From: a virus
Length of the DNA stretch: 39,101 nucleotides
Virus record (IMG/VR): IMGVR_UViG_3300020215_000095
Span: 1-39,101 of that record
Strand: one strand, 5' to 3'
The notes beneath the pieces are model-generated. The model was not told the origin of the DNA, made no database searches, and was given only the letters and a program-made list of their open reading frames with translations. Below are positions 12,600 through 18,519 of the stretch, piece after piece. Each line of letters begins with the position of its first letter. The first letter of the stretch is position 1. A program made the position numbers and the translations under genes.

Positions 12600-12908
12600 A
12601 TGCGCATCAAGCCCTTGCTCAACAAGTGGCAGACAGGTTTTCAGGTAGGGCTATGCCCGCCTTGGCGGATCGGCTTCTATCCGTATCTCACAGTCTGGTA
12701 TCTGAAGATCAACAGTCTACCGGGCGAGGGCGAGATGCTGAGCCCTCAGCATTATCGCGGCGTTCTATGGGCATGGCAGTTCATCCGGAACCTCGTTGTT
12801 GAGGAACGCTCGTTCATTGTTCCGGACTGGCTTCGTCGCCTCTTTCCTCGGCTCCACAAGGTCTACGTCGTGCCCGTCCGGTTCTGGTTCAACGGCATGG
12901 TACGATGA
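12600..12908 (+). CDS. Aromatic-rich hypothetical protein
   Basis: A 102-residue protein rich in Trp, Phe, Tyr and Arg, with eight Trp residues. A hydrophobic stretch (WRIGFYPYLTVWYLKI, about 22-37) could be a strand pair or a membrane-associated helix. ATG 12600 is chosen because the -10-like TAGCCT ends 7 nt upstream; GTG 12579 would place the promoter inside the gene. The function is unknown. Its final codons contain the -10 element of the next gene. Confidence 0.6.
   Translation: MRIKPLLNKWQTGFQVGLCPPWRIGFYPYLTVWYLKINSLPGEGEMLSPQHYRGVLWAWQFIRNLVVEERSFIVPDWLRRLFPRLHKVYVVPVRFWFNGMVR
12898..12906 (+). promoter_or_regulatory. Extended -10 TGGTACGAT
   Basis: TACGAT at 12901-12906, inside the end of the preceding gene. 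It predicts a 25-nt leader with AGGGAGG (12925-12931) for the mini-gene at 12938. Confidence 0.5.
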
Positions 12909-12937
12909 GCCACGGCCTGTAATCAGGGAGGCTGGCC

Positions 12938-13069
12938 GTGGACGAGGGACGCACCTTTGAAGAACTGCCGGATGAGGCGGAACAAGAACTGCTTGAAGCC
13001 TTGAAAGGGCTAGAGCGCACCGAGCTTCTGACGCGCAAGCGTCTAGAACTCGAAGAGAGGGTCGAATGA
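12938..13069 (+). CDS. Mini-protein, acidic helical (43 aa)
   Basis: GTG 12938 has a strong ribosome-binding site, AGGGAGG at 12925-12931. The 43-residue product is highly charged and predicted to be one or two helices (EELPDEAEQELLEALKGLE, then LTRKRLELEERVE). It is too short for standard gene calling, but promoter, ribosome-binding site and a terminator overlapping its stop all frame it. It could be an anti-repressor or another small inhibitor; there is no direct evidence for function. Confidence 0.6.
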   Translation: MDEGRTFEELPDEAEQELLEALKGLERTELLTRKRLELEERVE

Positions 13070-13081
13070 CCCTCTTTGCTT
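13056..13081 (+). terminator. Rho-independent terminator overlapping the stop codon
   Basis: AGAGGGTC (13056-13063) / GACCCTCT (13068-13075), 4-nt loop containing part of the TGA, then TTTGCTTT. A perfect DnaA box TTATCCACA follows at 13081-13089. Confidence 0.85.
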
Positions 13082-13096
13082 TATCCACAGGTCGAG

Positions 13097-13132
13097 TTGC
13101 AGGCAATACCTATAGGTGTATACTGTAGGTAT
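13097..13132 (+). promoter_or_regulatory. Promoter with embedded operator dyads
   Basis: -35-like TTGCAG (13097-13102), 16-bp spacer, -10 TATACT (13119-13124), then ATG 13133 after 8 nt (near-leaderless). ATACCTA (13107-13113) and TAGGTAT (13126-13132) flank the -10 as an inverted repeat. ACCTATAGGT (13109-13118) is itself a perfect palindrome. Confidence 0.6.
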
Positions 13133-13330
13133 ATGAGTAAAAGCAACAACATGAACAATAAGCTTTATTGGTGCGAGGAGGCAGGGGCGGTTTTCTGGCT
13201 TGAGAATGGTGAGGTCATGGTCGTGCCGGTAAACCAAGACGGCACGGTCAACCTCCGCGACGGCGGGCCGGTAGAGTTCTGGGGCGATTGTCCCGTCACT
13301 GAGGAGCAGGTGCGCGCAGAACTCGCGTAG
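13133..13330 (+). CDS. Hypothetical acidic protein
   Basis: A 65-residue acidic protein, starting MSKSNNMNNKLYWCEE. Strand-rich segments (AVFWLENGEVMVVPVNQDGTV, split by a turn) suggest a small beta barrel or hairpin fold. Asn-rich N-terminal codons (AGT, AAA, AAC) are more AT-rich than the neighbourhood. ATG 13133 lies 8 nt after TATACT; the second ATG at 13151 is an alternative start. It is the first of four closely spaced or overlapping genes to 13999. Confidence 0.65.
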   Translation: MSKSNNMNNKLYWCEEAGAVFWLENGEVMVVPVNQDGTVNLRDGGPVEFWGDCPVTEEQVRAELA

Positions 13331-13332
13331 CT

Positions 13333-13455
13333 ATGGAGCTTCCCGTTCTCCGGTGTCTGCGGTGCGAGCACACGTGGATACCCCGTGCAGATCAGCAACC
13401 GCGCGTCTGCCCTAAGTGCAAGTCGCCTTACTGGAATAAGCCTCGCAGGGTATGA
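13333..13455 (+). CDS. Rubredoxin-like zinc-ribbon mini-protein (40 aa)
   Basis: A 40-residue protein with two CxxC knuckles: C8-L-R-C11 and C29-P-K-C32, and the signature W-x-PR...P-x-VCPKCKSPYWNKPR. This resembles the small zinc ribbons found in many phages and archaea, thought to bind nucleic acid or protein partners. It begins 2 nt after the previous stop. Its TGA overlaps the ATG of the next gene (ATGA 13452-13455), so the genes are coupled. Confidence 0.85.
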   Translation: MELPVLRCLRCEHTWIPRADQQPRVCPKCKSPYWNKPRRV

Positions 13456-13706
13456 CCATCCAAGCTTTCATCGAAAACGCAGTACAGGGCGGCATCCCGC
13501 GAGACGCCGTAGACGGCGTGAATGTCTACGAGCTGCTGTTGAACCCCGAGCTTTGGAAAGCCGTGGGGAAGGTGGAGGGGTGGAACGTCCACGACAATTC
13601 GCGCAACCTATATGAGGCCAAGCCACACTGGTTGTACCTCCAGCACCGCATGATAGACGCCCTCGCGGAAGGGAAGACGTTGGAGCAGTACCTAGAGACG
13701 CTATGA
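13452..13706 (+). CDS. Hypothetical protein
   Basis: This 84-residue protein is predicted largely helical. LYEAKPHWLYLQHRMIDALAEGKTLEQYLETL forms the C-terminal half (shown here in parts: HWLYLQHRM and TLEQYLETL). It is linked to both neighbours by ATGA overlaps. I recall similar short proteins in phage early regions, but no function is known. Confidence 0.7.
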   Translation: MTIQAFIENAVQGGIPRDAVDGVNVYELLLNPELWKAVGKVEGWNVHDNSRNLYEAKPHWLYLQHRMIDALAEGKTLEQYLETL

Positions 13707-13999
13707 CCTACATGGACTACGGGCTAATGGACGAGCTAAAGGAAGCGGGGTTCCCGCAGGAGGGTAGCGGCTTCGTTTATCCGCGAAGCCCGAACGTAGC
13801 CGACGGGTATTGGTATCAGCCCACCCTCTCCGAACTCATCGAGGCGTGTGGGGAGGGCTTCCACTACCTCAACCGCAACATCCAAAGTGCGGGACGTGCG
13901 TGGTTTGCAGGCGGCGAACGCGTTACCTTCGACGGCTCCACCCCCGAAGAAGCCGTAGCAAGGCTGTGGCTGGCGCTGAATAAGAAGCCCGAATTGTAA
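13703..13999 (+). CDS. Conserved phage-type hypothetical protein
   Basis: A 98-residue acidic protein, ATG overlapping the preceding stop. It contains an aromatic-rich middle (VADGYWYQPTLSELIEACG, about 32-50) and ends with a helix EEAVARLWLALNKK. The pattern 'YxPtLsELIeACG...FxxL...W...SpeEAvArLWLAL' is familiar from a common phage hypothetical protein. The function is unknown. It is the last gene of the 13133-13999 unit. Confidence 0.75.
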   Translation: MTYMDYGLMDELKEAGFPQEGSGFVYPRSPNVADGYWYQPTLSELIEACGEGFHYLNRNIQSAGRAWFAGGERVTFDGSTPEEAVARLWLALNKKPEL

Positions 14000-14188
14000 T
14001 TTATTGTCAGGTCTTTGTACGGCCGAACCCCGCATTAGGCGGGGCTGAGATCAAATCACTTGCGTCGGGTCTGGCTCTACATATCCGTGAGAGCTAGAGA
14101 GCGGGTCTTTATTCGAGACGTACATCGCCACCTCAGGCGTGCGGCCAGTATCTATCCTTGCATGTGAAATGGAGATGAAGCTCCCCGG
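14000..14188. other. Non-coding convergent intergenic region
   Basis: About 190 nt between rightward and leftward genes. CCCCGC-ATTAG-GCGGGG (about 14028-14044) is a hairpin without a T-tract. GGCTCT/AGAGCT near 14071-14094 and CTCCCCG/CGGGGAG (14181-14203, overlapping the end of the last leftward gene) are other stems. They probably end transcripts from both sides. No gene is seen. Confidence 0.4.
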
Positions 14189-14263
14189 CTATACAGTCGG
14201 GGAGAAGTAGTGGCAGAGGAACGCCAGTACGAGCGCGAGGACGGGCAGGGCGAGCTTCACCAT
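14189..14263 (-). CDS. Mini membrane protein (24 aa)
   Basis: A leftward 24-residue frame: basic start MVK, then the hydrophobic run LALPVLALVLAFLC, then a short polar end. It is a single transmembrane helix or a signal-like peptide. Its ATG overlaps the stop of the upstream mini-gene (ATGGTGA), which argues that it is really translated. Such tiny membrane peptides may be toxins, holin-like or regulators of membrane enzymes. The overlap pattern and hydrophobicity are the only evidence. Confidence 0.45.
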   Translation of the reverse strand: MVKLALPVLALVLAFLCHYFSPTV

Positions 14264-14349
14264 GCGTTCCAGCGCAGTTCTTCGCGGAACACCTCCTTCC
14301 AGAGGCGCATTGCGAGCCAGGCGAGGAGGAGGTAGGCGAGCCACCTCAT
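14257..14349 (-). CDS. Mini membrane-anchored protein (30 aa)
   Basis: A leftward 30-residue frame. MRWLAYLLLAWLAMRLW is a Trp/Leu-rich hydrophobic helix, followed by a charged amphipathic segment KEVFREELRWNAW. Its ATG overlaps the stop of the zinc protein upstream by 4 nt (ATGA) and it overlaps the 24-residue gene by 7 nt. The composition suggests insertion in the inner membrane with a cytoplasmic charged tail. The function is unknown. Confidence 0.5.
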   Translation of the reverse strand: MRWLAYLLLAWLAMRLWKEVFREELRWNAW

Positions 14350-14519
14350 GACTGCGCCAGGTGCTCCGGCAGCATGGGATAGACCCACTTGCAGAGCGCC
14401 GAGCAGACCGGGCACTCGTCTGTGAACACCTGGGTCAGATGAACGACCTCCGGGCTCACCTCCTCGACTTCGGTGTGATGGCTGTGCACCATCTCCGTGG
14501 GGCAGCGGGGGCAGATCAC
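14346..14519 (-). CDS. Small zinc-ribbon protein (57 aa)
   Basis: A leftward 57-residue protein starting at GTG 14519. Two cysteine knuckles C3-P-R-C6 and C36-P-V-C39 (plus C43) with a His/Glu-rich stretch between them (HSHHTEVEE) make a likely zinc site. GTG overlaps the stop of the upstream gene (GTGA), indicating coupling. It is too short for most gene callers, but it is embedded in a four-gene chain of 4-7 nt overlaps. Confidence 0.65.
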   Translation of the reverse strand: MICPRCPTEMVHSHHTEVEEVSPEVVHLTQVFTDECPVCSALCKWVYPMLPEHLAQS

Positions 14520-14752
14520 GGCGGACCGACGTCGTGATGGAAGGTGGCGTAGGGCGCTCCGATCCCGAGCTCCGCCGCCTTGGCGAGCGATTGCTCCTCA
14601 GGCGTCAGCTGGACTTCCGCCCAGTCGACCGCCTTCTCGCGGCAGAGCGGCCGGTGACAGACCGGCTCGCCGTTGACCACGTAGGTAGCGTTGTCGACGC
14701 GGGTGAATTGCGTCGGGCTGCGGCAGAACGGGCAGCAGAGAAACAGGCGCAT
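14516..14752 (-). CDS. Zinc-finger-like protein, head of leftward micro-operon
   Basis: From ATG 14752 (AAAGGAAA upstream) the product has 78 residues. MRLFLCCPFCRSP has a CxxC pair (C7/C10), and VCHRPLC (C32, C37) provides the second half of a metal site. The C-terminal half carries VQLTPEEQSLAKAAELG, a helical segment. An upstream in-frame ATG at 14824 is less likely because it lies beyond the predicted -10 TACAAT (minus strand, 14791-14786). It leads a chain of four overlapping genes. Confidence 0.75.
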   Translation of the reverse strand: MRLFLCCPFCRSPTQFTRVDNATYVVNGEPVCHRPLCREKAVDWAEVQLTPEEQSLAKAAELGIGAPYATFHHDVGPP

Positions 14753-14785
14753 GGCAGGTTTCCTTTCGAGGTTCACCTGCCCTTC

Positions 14786-14845
14786 ATTGTATCTCCCTGA
14801 GGTTGTACACAGCCGAGCTATCAACAGTGTTCACAGTGGTACTAT
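14786..14845. promoter_or_regulatory. Divergent promoters
   Basis: Leftward -10 TACAAT (plus-strand ATTGTA 14786-14791) serves the zinc/membrane micro-operon. Rightward TGG plus TACTAT (14840-14845) serves the virion module starting at 14858. The two lie about 50 bp apart, so one regulator could control both. Confidence 0.5.
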
Positions 14846-14857
14846 GATGTAAGGGCA

Positions 14858-15061
14858 ATGCTCTCCATCTATCCTCAATCGTACTGTCACGAATGTAATG
14901 TGCCGCTAGGATTTGCGGGCCAAGGCCCCGCCTATTCATCCATCGACGGCTTCTGGCTTTGTGAGACCCACATTGAGCAAGAGAGCGCCTCGTGGAAGCA
15001 GAAGGTCGATGACGCGCAGAAGGAGGCGAAGGCCGACCAGCGCAGGAGAGCGCGTAGGTAG
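14858..15061 (+). CDS. Small cysteine/histidine protein
   Basis: A 67-residue protein. C10-H-E-C13 and C35...H38 form a possible zinc site in the first half. The second half is a long charged helix (SWKQKVDDAQKEAKADQRRRARR region) ending in an Arg cluster that could bind nucleic acid. It is the first rightward gene of the virion module, 25 nt before the small-terminase-like gene. AAGGG lies only 2 nt upstream of ATG, so it is poorly placed. Confidence 0.65.
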   Translation: MLSIYPQSYCHECNVPLGFAGQGPAYSSIDGFWLCETHIEQESASWKQKVDDAQKEAKADQRRRARR

Positions 15062-15084
15062 GCCGTTTTACAGAAAAACAATCT

Positions 15085-15345
15085 ATGCCCAAAGGAGGAC
15101 GACAACCCGGAGCAGGACGACCACTCGGTTCTAAGAACCGGAAGCAGTTCCGCGACTATTGGTCGGAGGAAGAGAAGCAGACGTACGTCGAGTTCGTGAA
15201 GGGGACCTACATGGAAGACCCCAAGCTCATTCCGTACGTCGGGGATCAGCTGTTTGGAAAAGCGACGCAGGCCGTTGAAATGACCGGCGCTGACGGGGGG
15301 CCGATCCAGGTGCAGGGCGTGGAGATTAGCGTACGGAAGTCATGA
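15085..15345 (+). CDS. Putative small terminase subunit
   Basis: The 86-residue product starts with MPKGGRQPGAGRPLGSKNRK, the basic Gly/Pro/Arg-rich N-terminus seen in many small terminase and terminase-associated proteins. A helical part (SEEEKQTYVEFVKGTYMED, about 28-46) follows, then a short beta segment. Small terminases bind the packaging site and hand DNA to the large subunit. It is short for the family, and a separate DNA-binding domain is not obvious. Its position two genes before the large terminase supports the call. The stop overlaps the next ATG. Confidence 0.6.
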   Translation: MPKGGRQPGAGRPLGSKNRKQFRDYWSEEEKQTYVEFVKGTYMEDPKLIPYVGDQLFGKATQAVEMTGADGGPIQVQGVEISVRKS

Positions 15346-15545
15346 ACAAGCAGCAGCTTCGAGACTGGATCGACGAAGGCATGACCCGCGTCGCGGTCTT
15401 TATGTACCAGACCTACGGCATCCCGCTTGATGCGTTCAACGACGAGCTCTCAGGCCGCACGCGCGGCGAGCAGATGGCCTTCCTATCGAGCTTTGCAAAG
15501 GACTACCCGAGCGTCTTTGAAGGGATGCCGCGCTATGTGCCGTGA
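15342..15545 (+). CDS. Hypothetical protein between terminase genes
   Basis: A 67-residue helical protein beginning MNKQQLRDWIDEGMTRVAVFMY. It is linked by 4-nt overlaps to the gene before it (ATGA) and to the large terminase after it (GTGA). It has no cysteines or membrane helix. Its tight coupling suggests a role in packaging, for instance as part of the small subunit, but no family is recognised. Confidence 0.7.
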   Translation: MNKQQLRDWIDEGMTRVAVFMYQTYGIPLDAFNDELSGRTRGEQMAFLSSFAKDYPSVFEGMPRYVP

Positions 15546-16819
15546 GCTTCGTAAACTTCGAGATACACGAGAGCCACGCGCCCCTCTGGGAACGCTCTGA
15601 CTGGCGCTACGCAATCATCATGGGCGGCCGCGGCAACGGCCGCTCAGGCACCGCATCCCGCTTCGTCATCAGTCAGCTTCTCGGGAAGGAATACACCCGC
15701 GGCGCGATCATGCGCGCGGTCCATTCGGACATCCGCGCGTCGTGCTGGTCTGAGCTTCTCGACCGCCTGAACGAGCAAGGGATCACCGAGACCTTCAAGG
15801 CCAACGACGGGGACATGTACCTTGAGCGGGGTGCGAACTCCGTTCGGGCCCATGGTTTCAAGTCCTCATCAGGGGCGCTCACCGCCCGCCTCAAATCCCT
15901 CGCCGGCTACAACCTTCTCTGGATCGAAGAGGCCGAGGAGGTGGGCGAAGAGGACTTTATGAAGCTCGACGAGAGCTTGCGCACCGTGAAGGGGCGCATC
16001 CGCATCGTCCTCACGCTCAACACGCCCGTCAAAGGCCACTGGATACTCAACAAGTGGTTCGAGCTTGACCCGCATCCCGAGGCTCCCGGCTTTTACATCC
16101 CCCGGCTCCGCGCGGACGCCACCGACACCATCTTCATCGGCGGGACGTACCGCGAGAACCTCCCCAACCTCGACCCGCACACCGTCGAGATTTACGAGCG
16201 GCAGAAGCACACCAATCCCTCTCGCTACTGGCAGGTGATCGAGGGGCTCGCGCCCGACCAGGTGCGCGGCAAAATCTACACCGGCTGGCAGCTCATAGAT
16301 CAGATCCCGCCCGAGGCCCGCCTTGTACGGTTTGGCGAGGACTTCGGGTGGTTCCCCGACCCGGCCTGTGCCGTTGCGGTATACTACTGGAATGGAAGCT
16401 ACATCATCGACGAGCTGGCCTACGGCACCGAGCTTACAAATGAGCACTTGGCTAAGTGCATCAGGGAAGCCGGTACGGCCATCACCATCGCGGACAGCGC
16501 CGAGCCCAAATCGATCGCGGAGCAACGAAAGTACGGGATCAGCGTGAACCCCTGCGAGAAGGGGAAGGACAGCGTTCGTTTCGGGATACAGATCGTCAAT
16601 CAGAAGAAGATTTACGTAACAAGACGATCAAAGAACGTCTGGGAGAGCTACGAAAACTACGCGTGGGATGAGGACAAGGACGGGAACTCCAAGAATGAAC
16701 CCGCGCACAAGTACTCACACGCGATGGACGCGGTGAGGTACGCTATCACCAGCCTTCATGGGAAGCCGACGGCCGCTGTCCCCAGTGGTCCCCGTCATAG
16801 GGTCAATGTGGCGGTATAG
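15542..16819 (+). CDS. terL: Terminase large subunit (PBSX/Terminase_3 type)
   Basis: The 425-residue DNA-packaging motor starts at GTG 15542. The ATPase domain shows Walker A-like GGRGNGRS at 28-35, Walker B LLWIEE at 125-130 and the coupling motif LTLNTP at 158-163. The C-terminal RNase H-type nuclease contains Asp267 (GEDFGW), Asp318 (ADSAEP) and Asp396 (HAMDAV). The conserved Walker A lysine is Arg34; relatives with GRGxGRS are known to me, so this does not imply inactivity. It translocates DNA into proheads and cuts concatemers. It is coupled to the small upstream genes by a 4-nt overlap. Confidence 0.95.
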   Translation: MSFVNFEIHESHAPLWERSDWRYAIIMGGRGNGRSGTASRFVISQLLGKEYTRGAIMRAVHSDIRASCWSELLDRLNEQGITETFKANDGDMYLERGANSVRAHGFKSSSGALTARLKSLAGYNLLWIEEAEEVGEEDFMKLDESLRTVKGRIRIVLTLNTPVKGHWILNKWFELDPHPEAPGFYIPRLRADATDTIFIGGTYRENLPNLDPHTVEIYERQKHTNPSRYWQVIEGLAPDQVRGKIYTGWQLIDQIPPEARLVRFGEDFGWFPDPACAVAVYYWNGSYIIDELAYGTELTNEHLAKCIREAGTAITIADSAEPKSIAEQRKYGISVNPCEKGKDSVRFGIQIVNQKKIYVTRRSKNVWESYENYAWDEDKDGNSKNEPAHKYSHAMDAVRYAITSLHGKPTAAVPSGPRHRVNVAV

Positions 16820-16827
16820 TGAAAAGT

Positions 16828-16953
16828 ATGGAACCGCTCGATCTATCAATTCTGACCGAGACGAAACTCGGTTGGTGGAAGGGCAAGACCTTTGAATACT
16901 GGCGCGCTATCGGGCGCGGCAACGAAGTTATGGCTCCGCCGTATGAACCATGA
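16828..16953 (+). CDS. Mini-protein (41 aa)
   Basis: ATG 16828 opens a 41-codon frame (MEPLDLSILTETKLGWW start) rich in Trp and charged residues, with a GKTFEYWRAIGRG middle. It overlaps the following mini-gene by 11 nt. A -10-like TATAGT sits at about 16815-16820, 7 nt before the ATG, so a leaderless start is possible. No family is recognised. Confidence 0.5.
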   Translation: MEPLDLSILTETKLGWWKGKTFEYWRAIGRGNEVMAPPYEP

Positions 16954-17089
16954 GCAAACGCCGCAAACCCCGACCGTACTAGACGGCTTCGGCTGGATCG
17001 TCCCTGAGTGCTGCAAGGAGGGCTGGGACGACTGCCCCCACGTCGTGAACCGACCGACGAGGCCCGCCAAGCGTAACCCTGCCGTTTGA
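16943..17089 (+). CDS. Small Cys/His protein (48 aa)
   Basis: ATG 16943 gives a 48-residue protein. Residues 19-31 (WIVPECCKEGWDDC with PHVV after) contain three cysteines and a His in a compact metal-site-like cluster. A longer frame from TTG 16892 is possible but would overlap the preceding gene fully. Its TGA overlaps ATG 17089 of the next gene. The function is unknown. Confidence 0.5.
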   Translation: MNHEQTPQTPTVLDGFGWIVPECCKEGWDDCPHVVNRPTRPAKRNPAV

Positions 17090-17274
17090 TGCCCATCCCC
17101 CACGACATGATCTATCTCCCCGCGCCCCTCGGTAAGAAGTGGGAGACGTACGGCGTGAAGATCAGGCCGGACTGGGATCAGGTGAAAGATTATCCACTGT
17201 GCGCCTGCGGCCGGTTGTTTGTCCCCATTCATGAGGGCGACACCAGCTGCTTCTTCTGTCTCTTCAACGCATGA
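17089..17274 (+). CDS. Small zinc-ribbon-like protein
   Basis: A 61-residue protein. C40-A-C42-G and C54-F-F-C57 near the C-terminus form two Cys knuckles around a VPIHEGDT turn, giving a treble-clef or ribbon-like zinc site. The N-terminal half is Pro/Trp-rich. ATG 17089 shares a base with the previous stop, and the stop overlaps the next ATG (ATGA). It is probably a phage accessory protein. Confidence 0.65.
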   Translation: MPIPHDMIYLPAPLGKKWETYGVKIRPDWDQVKDYPLCACGRLFVPIHEGDTSCFFCLFNA

Positions 17275-17591
17275 GCGACCCGAAACCCGAGGACTTCAAG
17301 AAAGAGCGTGAACTTGTCCATCCGCTTGACGGCCTCCCGTCCTGGCTCAAGGAGCCCGAGGCGTACGAGAAGGTCCAACGGGCTCTGTACGACGCCCAGG
17401 TAGGGAGCTGCGGCACGCACGCCGAAGTCCTTGAATGGGCGGGGTGCACCAAGTGCCAGCAGGCGCAGTGGAACGTGAAGGAGATGATGGCGCGCTTTGG
17501 GTTCAAGGACGGGGCGCAGTACCTCGCATGGAGGAAGACCCACGAATACATCAAGGAGCACGTGCCGTTCGCTAAATACAACAGCCTATGA
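17271..17591 (+). CDS. Hypothetical protein with Cys/His motif
   Basis: A 106-residue mostly helical protein. CGTHAEVLEWAGCTKC (about 47-62) combines C, H and a CxxC pair, so a structural zinc is likely. The C-terminal part (FGFKDGAQYLAWRKTHEYI) is amphipathic. It is linked by ATGA overlaps to both neighbours, including the SET-domain gene. The function is unknown. Confidence 0.7.
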   Translation: MSDPKPEDFKKERELVHPLDGLPSWLKEPEAYEKVQRALYDAQVGSCGTHAEVLEWAGCTKCQQAQWNVKEMMARFGFKDGAQYLAWRKTHEYIKEHVPFAKYNSL

Positions 17592-18004
17592 GCAAAATAG
17601 ACGTGATCGATTTCTTGAACGCGACGGTGAAGATGAAGCTTGCCCCGTCACCCATCCACGGGATCGGGGTGTTCGCCATTAAGGACATCGCCGCAGGCAC
17701 GAAGCTCTTTGCCGATCGCATGCCCTTCCCGTACAAGCTTCAGCCCGCAGACCAGACCAAGCTCTTTCCCGAGGTGCGCGAGCTCCTCGTGAGCCGGTGG
17801 CCCCGGATGGTCCTGGGCGAGCCCTTTGGCTGGCCCGACGTCCACTTCCAGGGCTACATGAACCACGCGGATGAACCGACGTACGACGGCACGCTCGACA
17901 TCGTCATCCGCGACCTCAAAGCGGGCGACGAGATCACCGAGGACTATCGCCGGATACCGGGCTGGGAGGAGGCGTTCCCCTGGCTTGTTGAAAACTCCCC
18001 CTAG
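17588..18004 (+). CDS. SET-domain protein (putative lysine methyltransferase)
   Basis: The 138-residue product is a compact SET domain. SPIHGIGVFA at 21-30 (cofactor-loop GxG-type start), IAAGTKLF (34-41), YMNHADEP at 90-97 (the NHxxxPN-like motif) and LKAGDEITEDY at 110-120 ending in the catalytic-type Tyr. SET proteins transfer methyl from S-adenosylmethionine to lysines. There are no pre- or post-SET cysteine clusters, as in bacterial and viral minimal SET proteins. Lying between terminase and portal, it might modify a virion protein or a host chromatin protein; that target is speculation. It is coupled to the preceding gene by ATGA. Confidence 0.8.
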   Translation: MSKIDVIDFLNATVKMKLAPSPIHGIGVFAIKDIAAGTKLFADRMPFPYKLQPADQTKLFPEVRELLVSRWPRMVLGEPFGWPDVHFQGYMNHADEPTYDGTLDIVIRDLKAGDEITEDYRRIPGWEEAFPWLVENSP

Positions 18005-18011
18005 GCCCTCG

Positions 18012-18026
18012 TGGTACGATTTTCGT
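18012..18026 (+). promoter_or_regulatory. Extended -10, predicted leaderless start
   Basis: TGG plus TACGAT (18015-18020) ends 6 nt before ATG 18027. Confidence 0.55.
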
Positions 18027-18257
18027 ATGACCTACACCCACCATTGCATTGGGAGCTGCGGTCGCCAGTACACCGACACTGATCCCGATGCCTACTACTG
18101 TGAGCCGTGCAGGGAGAACCGCAAGGCGATAGCCGCCGCGGTCGACGCCAAGCTCGCCAGTCGCCCCAAGCGCGAGCACGTGAGCTCGTGGAAGGCGTTT
18201 GAAGAGGCGCAGGCCCAGACCGGAGCCGGGAGCATGAGGTTCGTCCGCTACCAATAG
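18027..18257 (+). CDS. Small zinc-finger protein
   Basis: A 76-residue protein with a Cys4 site at the N-terminus (C7-IGS-C11, C25-EP-C28), followed by a long basic helix (about 29-65) and a polar tail. ATG 18027 is chosen because a TG-extended -10 ends 6 nt upstream. An open frame further upstream is antisense or overlapping to the SET gene and has no family character. It could bind nucleic acid. The next gene starts 1 nt after its stop. Confidence 0.65.
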   Translation: MTYTHHCIGSCGRQYTDTDPDAYYCEPCRENRKAIAAAVDAKLASRPKREHVSSWKAFEEAQAQTGAGSMRFVRYQ

Positions 18258-18258
18258 T

Positions 18259-18519
18259 ATGAAGACCACCAAGCCCGTCGTGGCGAAGGCGATCATCTCG
18301 GGAAAGACCTACGAGGGCGAGGGTAAAACCGTCCTTGAGGCCCTTGAGAACATCCGGGTACCGGGCCTCCCGCGCGCAAAGCTCATCCTCACCGTCAACC
18401 AGGGCGGCATCCACCGCACCCGCATCTTCCAGCCCACGATCGCGCAGCGCCTCTTCAGTCCCTCGCCCTTCGTGCGCCAGGTCGCGCTTAAGAACACCGC
18501 GACCCTCTTTGCCCTATGA
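18259..18519 (+). CDS. Hypothetical basic protein
   Basis: An 86-residue basic protein with beta strands (VVAKAIISGKTYEGEG) and a conserved-looking VLEALENIRVPGLPRAK helix/turn, ending in a positively charged tail (IAQRLFSPSPFVRQV). It has no cysteines. It is directly followed, with 4-nt overlap, by the portal gene, so it is probably a head or packaging accessory protein. Confidence 0.65.
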   Translation: MKTTKPVVAKAIISGKTYEGEGKTVLEALENIRVPGLPRAKLILTVNQGGIHRTRIFQPTIAQRLFSPSPFVRQVALKNTATLFAL

